A stretch of 55,272 nucleotides of DNA. It comes from CBDUBH01 sp965365345. GTDB lineage: Bacteria > Bacteroidota > Ignavibacteria > Ignavibacteriales > SURF-24. The notes under the pieces are model-generated. The model did no database searches. It was not told where the DNA came from and saw nothing but the letters and a program-made list of their open reading frames with translations. How positions within the stretch are numbered: position 1 is the first letter of the stretch; every line of letters begins with the position of its first letter. Below, in pieces: positions 43,844 through 52,962 of the stretch. The position numbers and the translations under genes were made by a program. The DNA is taken from the NCBI GenBank assembly GCA_965365345.1, contig CBDUBH010000011.1, forward strand, positions 1 to 55,272. The letters are read 5' to 3'.

Positions 43844-45562
43844 ATGGAAAATTCAGAGAATAAAAATTTAGAATTAAACGGAGCGAATAATGAAAATGCC
43901 GCACCGAAAAATTTCATCCATGAAATTATTGATGAAGATTTAAAATCCGGAAAAAGAAAAACTGTTCATACAAGATTTCCACCCGAACCGAACGGATATT
44001 TGCATATCGGTCACGCAAAATCAATTGTATTAAATTTTGGAACAGCGCAAAAATACGGCGGCAAATGTAACTTAAGATTTGATGATACAAATCCTACAAA
44101 AGAAGATGTTGAATATGTTGATTCTATTATGGAAGATGTACATTGGTTAGGATTTGATTGGGAAGATCGTTTGTATTACGCATCTGATTATTTTAATATG
44201 CTTCACGAGTATGCAATTCAATTGATTAAAGACGGCAAAGCATTTGTGTGCGATCTTACAGCGGAAGAGATGCGTAAATACCGCGGGACATTGACCGAAC
44301 CGGGAAAAGAAAGTCCATACAGAAACAGAAGCGTTGAAGAAAATCTTGATCTTTTTGAAAGAATGAAAAACGGTGAGTTTGAGGAAGGCACAAAAACTTT
44401 GCGTGCAAAAATTAATATGAATTCGCCGAATATAAATATGCGCGATCCGGTGATTTACAGAATTATGAAAACTCCGCATCACCGCACCGGAGATAAATGG
44501 AACATTTATCCGATGTACGATTACGCGCACGGACTTTCGGACATGGCAGAAGAGATCACACATTCGCTTTGTACTTTGGAATTTGAAAATCACAGACCGC
44601 TGTACGATTGGTTTTTGGATGAGCTGAATACTCCGAATCATCCGCAACAAATTGAATTTGCAAGATTGAATTTAAATTATACAGTAATGAGCAAACGCAA
44701 ATTGCTTCAACTTGTAAATGAAAATTATGTTAACGGTTGGGATGATCCTCGAATGCCAACCATTGCAGGTTTGCGCAGACGCGGCTATACTCCTGAATCA
44801 ATTAGAAATTTTGCTGAAAAAGTCGGCGTTGCGAAAAGAGAAAACACTATTGATATTTCCCTTTTGGAATTCAGTATTCGCGAAGATCTGAATAAAAAGG
44901 CAAACCGTGTGATGGCAGTATTACGTCCGTTAAAAGTTGTAATTACAAATTATCCTGAAAATAAAATTGAAGAATTAGAAGCGGTAAATAATCCCGAAGA
45001 TCAAAATGCAGGAACGAGAAAAATTCCTTTTGAAAGAGAAATTTTTATTGAGCAGGATGATTTTATGGAAGATCCGCCAAAGAAATACTTCAGACTTTCA
45101 CCCGGTCAGGAAGTCCGTTTACGTTATGCATACATAATTAAATGCGAAGAACTTATAAAAGATAATGACGGAAATATTGTTGAAATTCATTGTACTTACG
45201 ATCCGGAAACAAAGAGCGGCAGCGGTACAAGCACAAAAAAAGTTAAAGGTACAATTCATTGGGTTTCTGCAAATCAAGCGGCAAATGCTGAAGTAAGATT
45301 ATACGATAGATTATTTAACGTTGAAGATCCGGGTGATGTTGAAGAAGGACAAGACTGGAAAACGCACATTAATCCTGATTCACTTGAAGCTTTGAAAAAT
45401 TGTAAAGTTGAACCAAATTTAAAATCAGCAAAACCGGGCGATAAATTCCAGTTTGAAAGATTAGGATATTTCTGCGTTGATACAGACTCAACAGAAGAAA
45501 ACTTAATTTTCAACAGAACCGTAACTTTGAAAGATTCCTGGGCAAAAATTTCAAAAGGATAA
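43844..45562 (+). CDS. glnS: Glutaminyl-tRNA synthetase
   Basis: 572 residues, class I. It charges tRNA-Gln directly, so the cell need not use the GatCAB route for Gln, at least not solely. The HIGH motif is PPEPNGYLHIGHAKS, the KMSKS motif is VMSKRKL, and FDDTNPTKED and EFENHRPLYDWFLDEL are present. The C-terminal beta-barrel anticodon domains are complete. An N-terminal extension of about 20 residues precedes NFIHEIIDEDL. GlnRS is thought to have reached bacteria by transfer from eukaryotes. The 3' side holds more repeats and then the tRNA-Leu. Confidence 0.97.
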   Translation: MENSENKNLELNGANNENAAPKNFIHEIIDEDLKSGKRKTVHTRFPPEPNGYLHIGHAKSIVLNFGTAQKYGGKCNLRFDDTNPTKEDVEYVDSIMEDVHWLGFDWEDRLYYASDYFNMLHEYAIQLIKDGKAFVCDLTAEEMRKYRGTLTEPGKESPYRNRSVEENLDLFERMKNGEFEEGTKTLRAKINMNSPNINMRDPVIYRIMKTPHHRTGDKWNIYPMYDYAHGLSDMAEEITHSLCTLEFENHRPLYDWFLDELNTPNHPQQIEFARLNLNYTVMSKRKLLQLVNENYVNGWDDPRMPTIAGLRRRGYTPESIRNFAEKVGVAKRENTIDISLLEFSIREDLNKKANRVMAVLRPLKVVITNYPENKIEELEAVNNPEDQNAGTRKIPFEREIFIEQDDFMEDPPKKYFRLSPGQEVRLRYAYIIKCEELIKDNDGNIVEIHCTYDPETKSGSGTSTKKVKGTIHWVSANQAANAEVRLYDRLFNVEDPGDVEEGQDWKTHINPDSLEALKNCKVEPNLKSAKPGDKFQFERLGYFCVDTDSTEENLIFNRTVTLKDSWAKISKG

Positions 45563-45606
45563 TAGAAGAATTGCAATTACAATTTTCTCGAAGTAAGGAT
45601 GTAAAC

Positions 45607-45630
45607 TTTCTCTTTTATTTGAAAGAGAAA
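45607..45630. repeat. Hairpin in a CCCTCACTCTCC-type repeat region
   Basis: TTTCTCTTT pairs with AAAGAGAAA around an ATTTG loop, and is followed by AACCCTCACTCTCCGCCCTC and AGCGAGGGAA. This resembles CCCTCACCCT...GAGGG intergenic repeats seen in other genomes. Confidence 0.6.
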
Positions 45631-45718
45631 AACCCTCACTCTCCGCCCTCTCCCGAAACAAGCGAGGGAATTTGAAATAAAATTTGGATAGAAAAGAATA
45701 GAAATATTACCATGTAAG

Positions 45719-45736
45719 GACGTAGCATGCTACGTC
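45719..45736. repeat. Perfect 18-base palindrome GACGTAGCATGCTACGTC
   Basis: An exact palindrome with flanks GTAAG and TCTAC, of the GTAGAGACG...CGTCTCTAC class also present at 43617-43640. Confidence 0.92.
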
Positions 45737-45840
45737 TCTACTATTGAAAAATGGGACTTTCTTTTTAGAAATTTTATTCATTAAACGAAATTTTTTCTTG
45801 CAAAAGAAAATTTTTTGATATAAATTTAGAGTCTTGAAAT

Positions 45841-45926
45841 GCCGAAATGGCGGAATTGGTAGACGCGCTGGACTCAAAATCCAGTCTGGCTTACACCAGG
45901 TGCCGGTTCGAGTCCGGCTTTCGGTA
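45841..45926 (+). tRNA. tRNA-Leu (anticodon CAA)
   Basis: The acceptor stem is GCCGAAA with TTTCGGT (first pair G-U). The D arm contains GGTAGACGCGC. The anticodon stem CTGGA/TCCAG encloses loop CTCAAAA, giving anticodon CAA at 45875-45877. A long variable arm (CTGG/CCAG) marks a class II tRNA. The T arm is GCCGG TTCGAGT CCGGC. The discriminator A is at 45926 and CCA is not encoded. A terminator follows at once. Confidence 0.96.
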
Positions 45927-45930
45927 CTTA

Positions 45931-45958
45931 AAAAGCTCAAGCATCCGCTTGAGCTTTT
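45931..45958. terminator. Terminator shared by tRNA-Leu and the flippase gene, overlapping the flippase stop codon
   Basis: A perfect 12-bp stem (45931-45942 with 45947-45958, loop ATCC) begins 5 bases after the tRNA and is followed by TCTTTTTT. The minus-strand flippase gene ends at 45937, so its last codons and stop (GCTTGA) lie inside the stem. Confidence 0.92.
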
Positions 45959-46995
45959 CTTTTTTCATGTTCATCTCCATCATTATCGTTTTGCCAAACG
46001 TATTTTTTAAAATCCTTTGCAGCTCCTGCGTCAAATTTCATTAAGATCAATCCGATCAAAATCCAGAAGAATTCCCTTATTCTATTTACCAAAGCTATGT
46101 ATATTGCTTGTCCTGAACTTATTGAAAGCAATCTCATCACAACATACATGCTGCCTTCTCTGGTGCCTAATTGAAGCGGCATAAAAAACAAAATATTTAA
46201 CATCAACGTAAGTACCGCATTAATTAATAATGCATCAATTAAAGTTACTTTATTACCAATTGCATGCAAAGCGAAATAAAATTCTAAAGATGAAATAATT
46301 CGTGCAGCAAATTCAAGAAAAAGCGAACCGTAAAAATCCTTTTTTCTATTGTAATAAAATTCTGAGATCTTTTTGTCAATTTCCAGAATAGATTCACTCA
46401 CACTTCGCAATTTTGCCTTTAACTTTTTACCAATTGGAAGTTTTAATAATAATTTTGAAATTGGAGTGAAAATTCCCGTTTTGCTTCCCTTAAAGAGCAA
46501 ATATAAAACGCCGCCCAAAAAGATCAGAACGACTAAAATCATCCCGCCGATATTTGAAAGTCTTATAAAATAAATCGATAAGAATATTGGAAAAGCAACA
46601 ATCCAAAGTAGCAAATGCGAAAGCATATGCATCAAGGTAAAAGAAGTTACCGAAGCCACAGCATCTTTTGTATCAATATATTTTTTTAAAATGTAAACCC
46701 TGTAAGGTTCACCGCCCAAAGTTACAAAAGGTGTTATATAATTTATTGCAAATCCGCTTATTGTAATACTTAAAATTCTTTTAAACCCGATCTTTTTTGC
46801 ATTTTTTCCGAGTATAACAAAAAATGCGGAAGCGTTTAGAAGATAAACTATCAGCCAAATTCCGATGACCGGAATGAACCACCATCCAGTTTTTTTTATG
46901 TTTACCGCAATATTTTCAATACCGAAATTAAAGATCAAAAAGATCAGAATTGCAAAACCAAAAAGATACAGTAATACCAAATATTTTTTTTTCAT
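45937..46995 (-). CDS. Flippase-like / lysylphosphatidylglycerol synthase transmembrane-region protein (UPF0104)
   Basis: 352 residues with about eight membrane helices and no soluble catalytic domain. The block FVTLGGEPYRVYILKKY near residue 95, and MPLQLGTREGSMYVVMRLL near 275, are the two family signatures. Related proteins include the membrane half of MprF and archaeal/bacterial AglD-like glycolipid proteins; the function here is unknown, probably lipid or glycolipid transfer. The C-terminal tail (ANDGDEHEKRKAQADA-like) is charged and its final codons lie within a terminator. It is transcribed toward the tRNA. Confidence 0.88.
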   Translation of the reverse strand: MKKKYLVLLYLFGFAILIFLIFNFGIENIAVNIKKTGWWFIPVIGIWLIVYLLNASAFFVILGKNAKKIGFKRILSITISGFAINYITPFVTLGGEPYRVYILKKYIDTKDAVASVTSFTLMHMLSHLLLWIVAFPIFLSIYFIRLSNIGGMILVVLIFLGGVLYLLFKGSKTGIFTPISKLLLKLPIGKKLKAKLRSVSESILEIDKKISEFYYNRKKDFYGSLFLEFAARIISSLEFYFALHAIGNKVTLIDALLINAVLTLMLNILFFMPLQLGTREGSMYVVMRLLSISSGQAIYIALVNRIREFFWILIGLILMKFDAGAAKDFKKYVWQNDNDGDEHEKRKAQADA

Positions 46996-47212
46996 CGGGG
47001 GTAACTTTCAATATCAATTTCCGCTTTTAAAGAATATAAGATCTTGCAGGATATTTTAACTAAAGAATCATTCAATTCCGTTTTCCTTTCTGCCTTTTAT
47101 AATAATTTAAATATTTCTTGAAAACGAAAAAGATTTTTTTGAAGGAATTTTTGAAATGCCGATTTTGATAGAATGATTTTCTGTATAAATCAATCTCTTT
47201 AAAAAGAAATTA

Positions 47213-47896
47213 TCATTTATGTTTATCAACTCCGATTTGCCGGCACATATCCAAAACAGAACAAACAGAACATTTCGGAAGGATTCCGCGGCAGATATGT
47301 TTGCCGAAAGGGACAAGCAGATAATTTATTTCGATCCAGTGTTTGCGCGGAAGTTTTTCAATTAATTTTGCCATAGATTTTTCGGGAGTTGAAGCAGCGA
47401 TATAGCCCCAGCGATTTGTGATCCTGTGAACGTGAACATCAACACTTACGCTTGGAATATTACACGCAATTCCAAGCACTAAATTTGCGCATTTCGGTCC
47501 AACTCCTTTTAATGATGTCAATATTTCAAAATCACATGGCAGCGTGCCGGAAAATTTTTCCAAAGCAACTTTTGCTATTTCAAGAATCTGAGCAGCTTTT
47601 CCATAATGAAATGTTGAAGGAGAAATTATTTCATCAATTTCTTCAACACTAAGTTTTAGCATTTCAGCCGGAGTTTTTGCTTTTTCAAAAAGTGAAAGTG
47701 AAGTTGGAACTGTTACTTCATCTTTTGTTCTTATCGAAATGATACAAGCCGAAAGTATTTGAAAAGTGGAATTAAATCCTTTTTCTGCCAATTCAAATAA
47801 TGCAGCTTTTGGAAAAGGCAAAACCTGCTGCTTTATTTTGCTTAAAGCTTCATCTATGTTGAAAGGTCTTTTGGATTCGCTGTTACTTAAATTCAA
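47213..47896 (-). CDS. nth: Endonuclease III
   Basis: 227 residues. A DNA glycosylase/AP lyase for oxidised pyrimidines. The helix-hairpin-helix LKGVGPKCANLVLG carries the catalytic Lys region, and SVDVHVHRITNRWG the catalytic Asp. The 4Fe-4S cluster motif is complete: CRGILPKCSVCSVLDMC (CX6CX2CX5C). Only about 20 residues lie after the third helix before the cluster, as usual. The start overlaps the stop of the upstream gene at 47893 by four bases (ATGA-type), so the two are probably coupled. Confidence 0.96.
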   Translation of the reverse strand: MNLSNSESKRPFNIDEALSKIKQQVLPFPKAALFELAEKGFNSTFQILSACIISIRTKDEVTVPTSLSLFEKAKTPAEMLKLSVEEIDEIISPSTFHYGKAAQILEIAKVALEKFSGTLPCDFEILTSLKGVGPKCANLVLGIACNIPSVSVDVHVHRITNRWGYIAASTPEKSMAKLIEKLPRKHWIEINYLLVPFGKHICRGILPKCSVCSVLDMCRQIGVDKHK

Positions 47897-48258
47897 ACTT
47901 CCAGACCGAAAAGTTCTTCAACGGTAACATCAGACCAGCCACCATGTACCGGAACGTATGGTTCTCCGCTTTCTCCGGGCTCATTTGGCGCAAAATCATT
48001 ATCATCAACAGTCGAACTTCCGTAAAGATCAGTTCCCGAAGGAATATATCCTTTTGCTGCTTCGGTAAATGCTACAGGTCTGCTATCCGTATCATACAAA
48101 ACTCCGGATGAATAAGAGCCAATTAATTCTCCTGATATAGCATAAACATCTTTCCCGTCCAATGTTCCGATTTGCCTGTCATCTTTGTAAATTATTTTAT
48201 CTTCTTCAAGATATAATTGGGCATCGCCGTTTTTGTCATAAAGCCATTCGCTTATCAT
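47893..48258 (-). CDS. Small beta-repeat protein, '4-fold beta flower'-like
   Basis: 121 residues with no signal peptide. The first ~75 residues hold about four short repeats of the type LYDxxGxAxxY, IYKDDRQIGTLDGKDVY, ISGELIGSYSSGVLYD, DSRPVAFTE, each a strand-turn unit rich in Tyr, Gly and Asp. This resembles the 4-fold beta flower domain, from memory. The C-terminal half (SGTDLYGSSTVDDNDFAPNE) is low in structure and acidic. It is coupled to nth by a 4-base overlap; no functional link is known. Confidence 0.72.
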   Translation of the reverse strand: MISEWLYDKNGDAQLYLEEDKIIYKDDRQIGTLDGKDVYAISGELIGSYSSGVLYDTDSRPVAFTEAAKGYIPSGTDLYGSSTVDDNDFAPNEPGESGEPYVPVHGGWSDVTVEELFGLEV

Positions 48259-48345
48259 CTTTACTCCTTAAAATATTTCTTATTTCATTCTAAGCCGAAA
48301 AAACATTTTTTTAAAGTGAAAAATTAATGGCTTTAAAATAAAAAA

Positions 48346-48367
48346 ACCGGAAATTGAAGTTTCCGGT
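48346..48367 (-). terminator. Terminator after the STAND NTPase gene
   Basis: ACCGGAAA (48346-48353) pairs with TTTCCGGT (48360-48367), loop TTGAAG. On the minus strand it is followed by TTTTTTTATTTT. The gene stop is 20 bases upstream. Confidence 0.9.
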
Positions 48368-48387
48368 CTTAAATTAAATACTTTTTC

Positions 48388-51300
48388 TTATTTCTTCTTG
48401 AAGAATTTACCAAATAATTTTTTCTTGCCGTTTGATTTTTCTTCATCAGTAGAAACATTTCCTGCACTTTCTTCTTCATTTTTTCCGTGGATCATAAAAT
48501 CGTAAAATGATTTTGAAGCTTTATGTCTGAATGAAAATTCATCATATTTTTCTTTGTCATCATTTCTGTATTCTTTTCTGAAATCTAAAACCCTGCACAA
48601 AGCAAGATCATTTTCAGAAAGATATTTTTCAAGAATGTCTTTTCTTAAATAGAAAAGTTTTGATGAATTCAAAATATTTTCGCCCCAGGATATATTAACT
48701 GCTGCAAGTTTTCCTGAGCTGTCAAAAAGATCATATGCACCCGGTTCAGAATGAAGTCCGGCTTTTTGTGAAATTTCTTTTGCAAGCACAAATTTATTTT
48801 GCGCAGGATTTACACCGCTTCTCTGTTCATCCCAATTAAATTTTACTGTTGGAATGAAGATCTCAAAATCTTTCCATACGGGATTTTCAATTTCTATTTC
48901 GTGATCAACAATTTCTGTTTTAATATTCAAAGCATCCAATACTGCGCTGCGTGATCTTCTTCCTTCATTATTTTTTTCGTATTCAAAGATCAATTTGTTG
49001 GCTTCATCTTCAGTAATTTCAACATCATTTTTGAAATATTTCAAACGTGAGCTTTTGATCTTTTCATTTCTGAATTCCGAGATAAGATTCAAATAAGATT
49101 TACCTGAATACGGAAAAGTTTCACACCAGGGAATTTCGCCTGCAAAAACCGTGTAAATATTTTGTGATTCAGGTAAAAAGAAATTTTCGAATCCTGTTCT
49201 TTCAATAATTTTTGAAACTTCTCCGGCATCTTTTTTATTCATTAAAAATCCGCGCGGTGAAATTAATATTCCGCGTTCGGAATTTAGATCTTCTCTAAAA
49301 AGATAACCTTCCAAAAGCACCCATGGACCTTCAGCATCTTTAATTTTTTCAGTTTCGAAAATTTCTGAAAGATCCGGCAGTTCTTCGCTTTCTATCCAAT
49401 CTTCAACAGATAAATTTTGTTCGCCTAAAAGATCAATTTTGAAAGGATCGAAATTTTCAGCGACTTCAGGGAAACTCGGATCAATATCAATATCAGAAGA
49501 TCTTATCAAGAAATTTCTTGTTTCATCTTCAATTGGGAAAACATCGGCATAATAACCGGCAAGTTCAAAAAGTGCAATGTAAGAATATTTTTTTGAGTAA
49601 GTTTCAAATTTGAATTCGGAGTTTTCACCGGTAACCGTATTTTCATTTTGATTTTTTATATTTTTTTCTATCTCCGTAAAATCATTTGAATTATATCCGA
49701 GATCTTTTATTCTTTTAACAAGTTTAGCTACAGTTTCTTTCAAACTTGGTAAAGCGCTTCTGAAATTTCTTTCTGAAGAAATGCTGCCTGCCATATTGCG
49801 CGCAAAATCAGCATCAACAGGACCAAAACCAAGAACCGCTTTTCCATCACCTGTCAATATTTTCTCAGCAGCTTTATCTCCCTGCCAATTTCTAACTCCG
49901 CCGGTTTTGTAGGGTGGAATAATTTTTTCTTTTTGTATTGAAGTAAAAATTTGCGGATCTTTTGTTATCATCAATAGCAAATAATGTTTTGCATAATCTC
50001 TTATCAATAAATGCGTGGTGGCATTCGGCGCATTATCAGCAAAAAAGTTTTCGTATATCTTTAGCGAAAATTCCTTTACTTCTTTTTTACCGGGCTCAGC
50101 CATTGCAACACCGTAAGCAGAAGCAATTATTCTTTCAACAACATACGGATCGTTGACAGGAATCATTTCCCCGCAAAGTGCAGTAAATTTTCCGGTAAAT
50201 TTGCGTCCGTATAAAGTCAGTGATTTAGTTGCCAGATCACGCAAATACTTATTTGTTGAAGTTAAAAACCATGCGATCAATTTTGCTGAAAGTTCAATTC
50301 GGCTTTCTTTTTCTTCATCAATTTCGATTTGATCAAGAAGTCCGTTAAATTCATTTAAGATTGAATAAGCCGTTTCGTATTCTTTTCTTATCCATTCGCT
50401 CCAGACAATATCACGCGCATCTTTTGATAAGCCTTTCAATAGCGAATGAGTAAAATCCGCATTCAAAGGATGATCTTTAAGATGGGCAGTATTTACAAGT
50501 CTTTTCAAAATTCTTTGTTTATCGGTTCTGTCTGCGGAACTAAATCTTTTTGAAAGCCAGTTTACAGCGCCGGAATTTATTTGTCCCGGATTCAATTCAA
50601 ATAGAGCGCCTTCAGAAATTACATTAACCGTCTGGCTTTCAGGCAAAATTTCAAAAAGATGTTTATTTATTTTTTCGGGCAGCATAATTGCAAGGCAACG
50701 AAGAATTCCGTTTCTGCGCGGTCTATTCTTATTTTCCAAAAGATCTTTGAACTCTTTGGATTTTTTGAAATAAGAAATAATTTCCTGTTCAGATCTTTCA
50801 TCCAAAATATTTTGAGCAAGAAGAAAATCACCTAAAAGATCAAAAGTAAAATCAACAATTTCCTCACCGGCAATTGCGTTTCTTGTAAGCAGAAGATCCT
50901 CTTCCAATATTGCTTTGAATAAATTATTTTCCCATTGAGTATTAGGATCAATTATTAAACGGGCTCTATCCTTAGGCAAATATCTTTTTCCTGAAAGCCA
51001 AATTTCTGTGCCGAGTTTTTTAAGTGCACGCCGTAAAATTGCCGGATCACTGCTTTCCGGCACCTTATTGTTTTCAATTATATTTTTGCTGCACTTATTT
51101 ACATATTCATCAAAAACTTTGTAAAGATTATAACCGCTGATATCAACAATTTTAGTTTCATTCTGACCGGGATCACCGAAAGTATTACAGAAAATTCTGA
51201 CGTACAGCGGATGGCTGAATGCTTCGTAAGCAGCAGCCGAAAGCCGAGGATTAATTTTGAAATATTCAAAATATCTTTTAAGAGCTTCATCCTGTTTATT

Positions 51301-52449
51301 ACTGAAACCCAAAACATATTCTTTGTTTTCTATCTCGGAATCGCCCCAGATCAAATTCCTGTAACTTTCACGGCAAGTAATAACGGGAATTATCAAAGAA
51401 GATTTGGTCAATGATTTCAAAAGTTCATCAAGACCGTTTTTCCAAATTCTGATATCATCAGATTCATTTATAGCATCAATTATAAAAAGGATTCTGGTCT
51501 TAAATCTTTTTGCGGCATCTTCAATTGCATCAATAAAATCGTTCCAGCTTGCTTCTTCAGGAATTTCAAACTGTCTTTTTATCTGCGTAAAAAGATCTTC
51601 GCGCGCGTTAAAATTGATCCCGAGCAATAAGAGAGCGGGTTTGCTCTGCTCCAATCTTTGATGGATAAAATTACAGATCAAATGGGTCTTTCCCATTCCG
51701 GCTTCACCGAGTATAACCAAGTGGCTTCGCTTGTAACTTGCAATTTTACTTAATACAATTTTTCTGCTGAAATCAACTTTATTCAGTTTTGTAATGATCT
51801 CGTTAACATGTTCGTACAAATTCATTGTGCGGGAATCCGTTTTACGCGGATCTTCAACTGCTTTTGTTAATGAGGCGTGAACCGGATTCAAAATTTTTAT
51901 GATCGAGTCCACTTCATCGGAAAATGAGGTCATCACATTAAAATTTAGCGATTGCGAAAAGTGATTGTTCTTAATCAGCGAGATAAAAATATTTATTTCT
52001 TTTTCAAAAAGTTTTACTTTTTTAGAAAGCGAGGTAAAATGTTTTTGCAGATTCCGGATCTCATCGGTGTAATTTTCAACAACTTCTCTTAAAGCATATA
52101 TTTTTTGAAAAAGTTCTTCTATTCTTTTTGCTTTGCCCGAAAAATCGGTAAGATCAAGCATAAGATTATCAATCAAAATCTGATGACCAAGCATGTAATG
52201 AATTTCAAGATCGGCATATCCTTCAACATGCAATCCGGGAATGTATTTTTTGCCGATAAGCTCAAGTTGTTTTTTCATGTGATCATTGAACCGGGCAAGC
52301 GGCAGGTGCAATTTTCCGTTTTCGTCAATACCGAAAAATTCTTTTTCGTCAATTTTTGCTGGCTGATCTATGGTACCGGGAGATTCTTGATTTACAGTTT
52401 CATTTGGCACTTGGTCTGAGCCGTTACTTTTAGAAGAAGAAACATCCAT
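48388..52449 (-). CDS. Large STAND/NACHT NTPase, candidate anti-phage sensor
   Basis: 1353 residues, cytoplasmic. An N-terminal segment has IGKKYIPGLHVEGYADLEIH (65-84), then helical coiled-coil-rich sequence to about 225. The NTPase has Walker A GEAGMGKT (248-255), Walker B ILFIIDAINES (320-330), a sensor PVITCRES and a SHPLYVRIF winged-helix start. About residues 450-900 are helical and repeat-like. The C-terminal region has YSKKYSYIALFELAGYYAD (951-969), then DIDIDPSF and LLEGYLFRED. From memory, these three C-terminal blocks and the N-terminal one occur in large bacterial STAND proteins, including some Avs anti-phage proteins. There is no obvious nuclease or protease effector. The tail is Lys-rich. 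Confidence 0.88.
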   Translation of the reverse strand: MDVSSSKSNGSDQVPNETVNQESPGTIDQPAKIDEKEFFGIDENGKLHLPLARFNDHMKKQLELIGKKYIPGLHVEGYADLEIHYMLGHQILIDNLMLDLTDFSGKAKRIEELFQKIYALREVVENYTDEIRNLQKHFTSLSKKVKLFEKEINIFISLIKNNHFSQSLNFNVMTSFSDEVDSIIKILNPVHASLTKAVEDPRKTDSRTMNLYEHVNEIITKLNKVDFSRKIVLSKIASYKRSHLVILGEAGMGKTHLICNFIHQRLEQSKPALLLLGINFNAREDLFTQIKRQFEIPEEASWNDFIDAIEDAAKRFKTRILFIIDAINESDDIRIWKNGLDELLKSLTKSSLIIPVITCRESYRNLIWGDSEIENKEYVLGFSNKQDEALKRYFEYFKINPRLSAAAYEAFSHPLYVRIFCNTFGDPGQNETKIVDISGYNLYKVFDEYVNKCSKNIIENNKVPESSDPAILRRALKKLGTEIWLSGKRYLPKDRARLIIDPNTQWENNLFKAILEEDLLLTRNAIAGEEIVDFTFDLLGDFLLAQNILDERSEQEIISYFKKSKEFKDLLENKNRPRRNGILRCLAIMLPEKINKHLFEILPESQTVNVISEGALFELNPGQINSGAVNWLSKRFSSADRTDKQRILKRLVNTAHLKDHPLNADFTHSLLKGLSKDARDIVWSEWIRKEYETAYSILNEFNGLLDQIEIDEEKESRIELSAKLIAWFLTSTNKYLRDLATKSLTLYGRKFTGKFTALCGEMIPVNDPYVVERIIASAYGVAMAEPGKKEVKEFSLKIYENFFADNAPNATTHLLIRDYAKHYLLLMITKDPQIFTSIQKEKIIPPYKTGGVRNWQGDKAAEKILTGDGKAVLGFGPVDADFARNMAGSISSERNFRSALPSLKETVAKLVKRIKDLGYNSNDFTEIEKNIKNQNENTVTGENSEFKFETYSKKYSYIALFELAGYYADVFPIEDETRNFLIRSSDIDIDPSFPEVAENFDPFKIDLLGEQNLSVEDWIESEELPDLSEIFETEKIKDAEGPWVLLEGYLFREDLNSERGILISPRGFLMNKKDAGEVSKIIERTGFENFFLPESQNIYTVFAGEIPWCETFPYSGKSYLNLISEFRNEKIKSSRLKYFKNDVEITEDEANKLIFEYEKNNEGRRSRSAVLDALNIKTEIVDHEIEIENPVWKDFEIFIPTVKFNWDEQRSGVNPAQNKFVLAKEISQKAGLHSEPGAYDLFDSSGKLAAVNISWGENILNSSKLFYLRKDILEKYLSENDLALCRVLDFRKEYRNDDKEKYDEFSFRHKASKSFYDFMIHGKNEEESAGNVSTDEEKSNGKKKLFGKFFKKK

Positions 52450-52962
52450 TCTTTAATTCCCTGATTTTTTAATAGGATCTTTTCGATTACGGCACGGAGA
52501 AAATTCACGCAGCAGAAATGATCCGGTTTCCGGTATAATAATTTCGATGAATAGAAAAGGAAATCACAAGTACGAAATTAACCGGATCTCCGAAAAACTT
52601 TAAAATTCAAAACAGATCAAAATTCCGGGCCTTAAAAATTTAATGTCCAAATTTACGATAATTTTTATTAATTACCATAAATGCTAAGAATTGGATAAGC
52701 ATTAGAATTGCTTATTTTAATTTGTCAGATTCAAATCCTGAATTGCAAGTAATTATTGACAAAAACATTTTCAGAATAACTTAATTTTGTAGATTTGTGA
52801 TCCGGCAATTTTCATTTAATTATTCTTTTTGGGAAAACAAATTATAATAATATAATTCAAACTATTTGACACTTTAAGTTTAAATGATTAAATTTAACGC
52901 AAAAGGTAAATACCTTTATATTCTTCTTGAAAGATATCTTTGATCATTAGCATGAGGGGGCT
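52450..52962. other. Gene-free interval between divergent STAND NTPase and winged-helix-like genes
   Basis: 513 AT-rich bases with no credible gene. It holds an inverted repeat GATCCGGTT (52520-52528) / AACCGGATC (52580-52588), a small inverted repeat ATAAGCA (52695-52701) / TGCTTAT (52709-52715), and a candidate TAATTTTG box at 52782-52789. Regulators may bind here. Confidence 0.6.

Noticed and set aside
44147..44650. 167-residue minus-strand reading frame inside glnS
   Set aside because: Fully antisense to the well-defined glnS, rich in His, Arg, Cys and Phe in a way typical of a shadow.
45707..45940. 77-residue minus-strand reading frame containing RTRTGTWCKPDWILSPARLP
   Set aside because: It is the reverse complement of the tRNA-Leu gene, a classic false open reading frame over tRNA.
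47107..47316. 69-residue minus-strand reading frame
   Set aside because: Overlaps the nth 3' end in another frame and has no ribosome site or recognisable pattern.
52756..52789. TTGACA followed by TAATTTTG as a promoter for the winged-helix-like gene
   Set aside because: The spacing (23 bases between TTG and the TAnnTTTG box) does not fit either the sigma-70 or the Bacteroidota pattern well, and the distance to the gene is about 170 bases.
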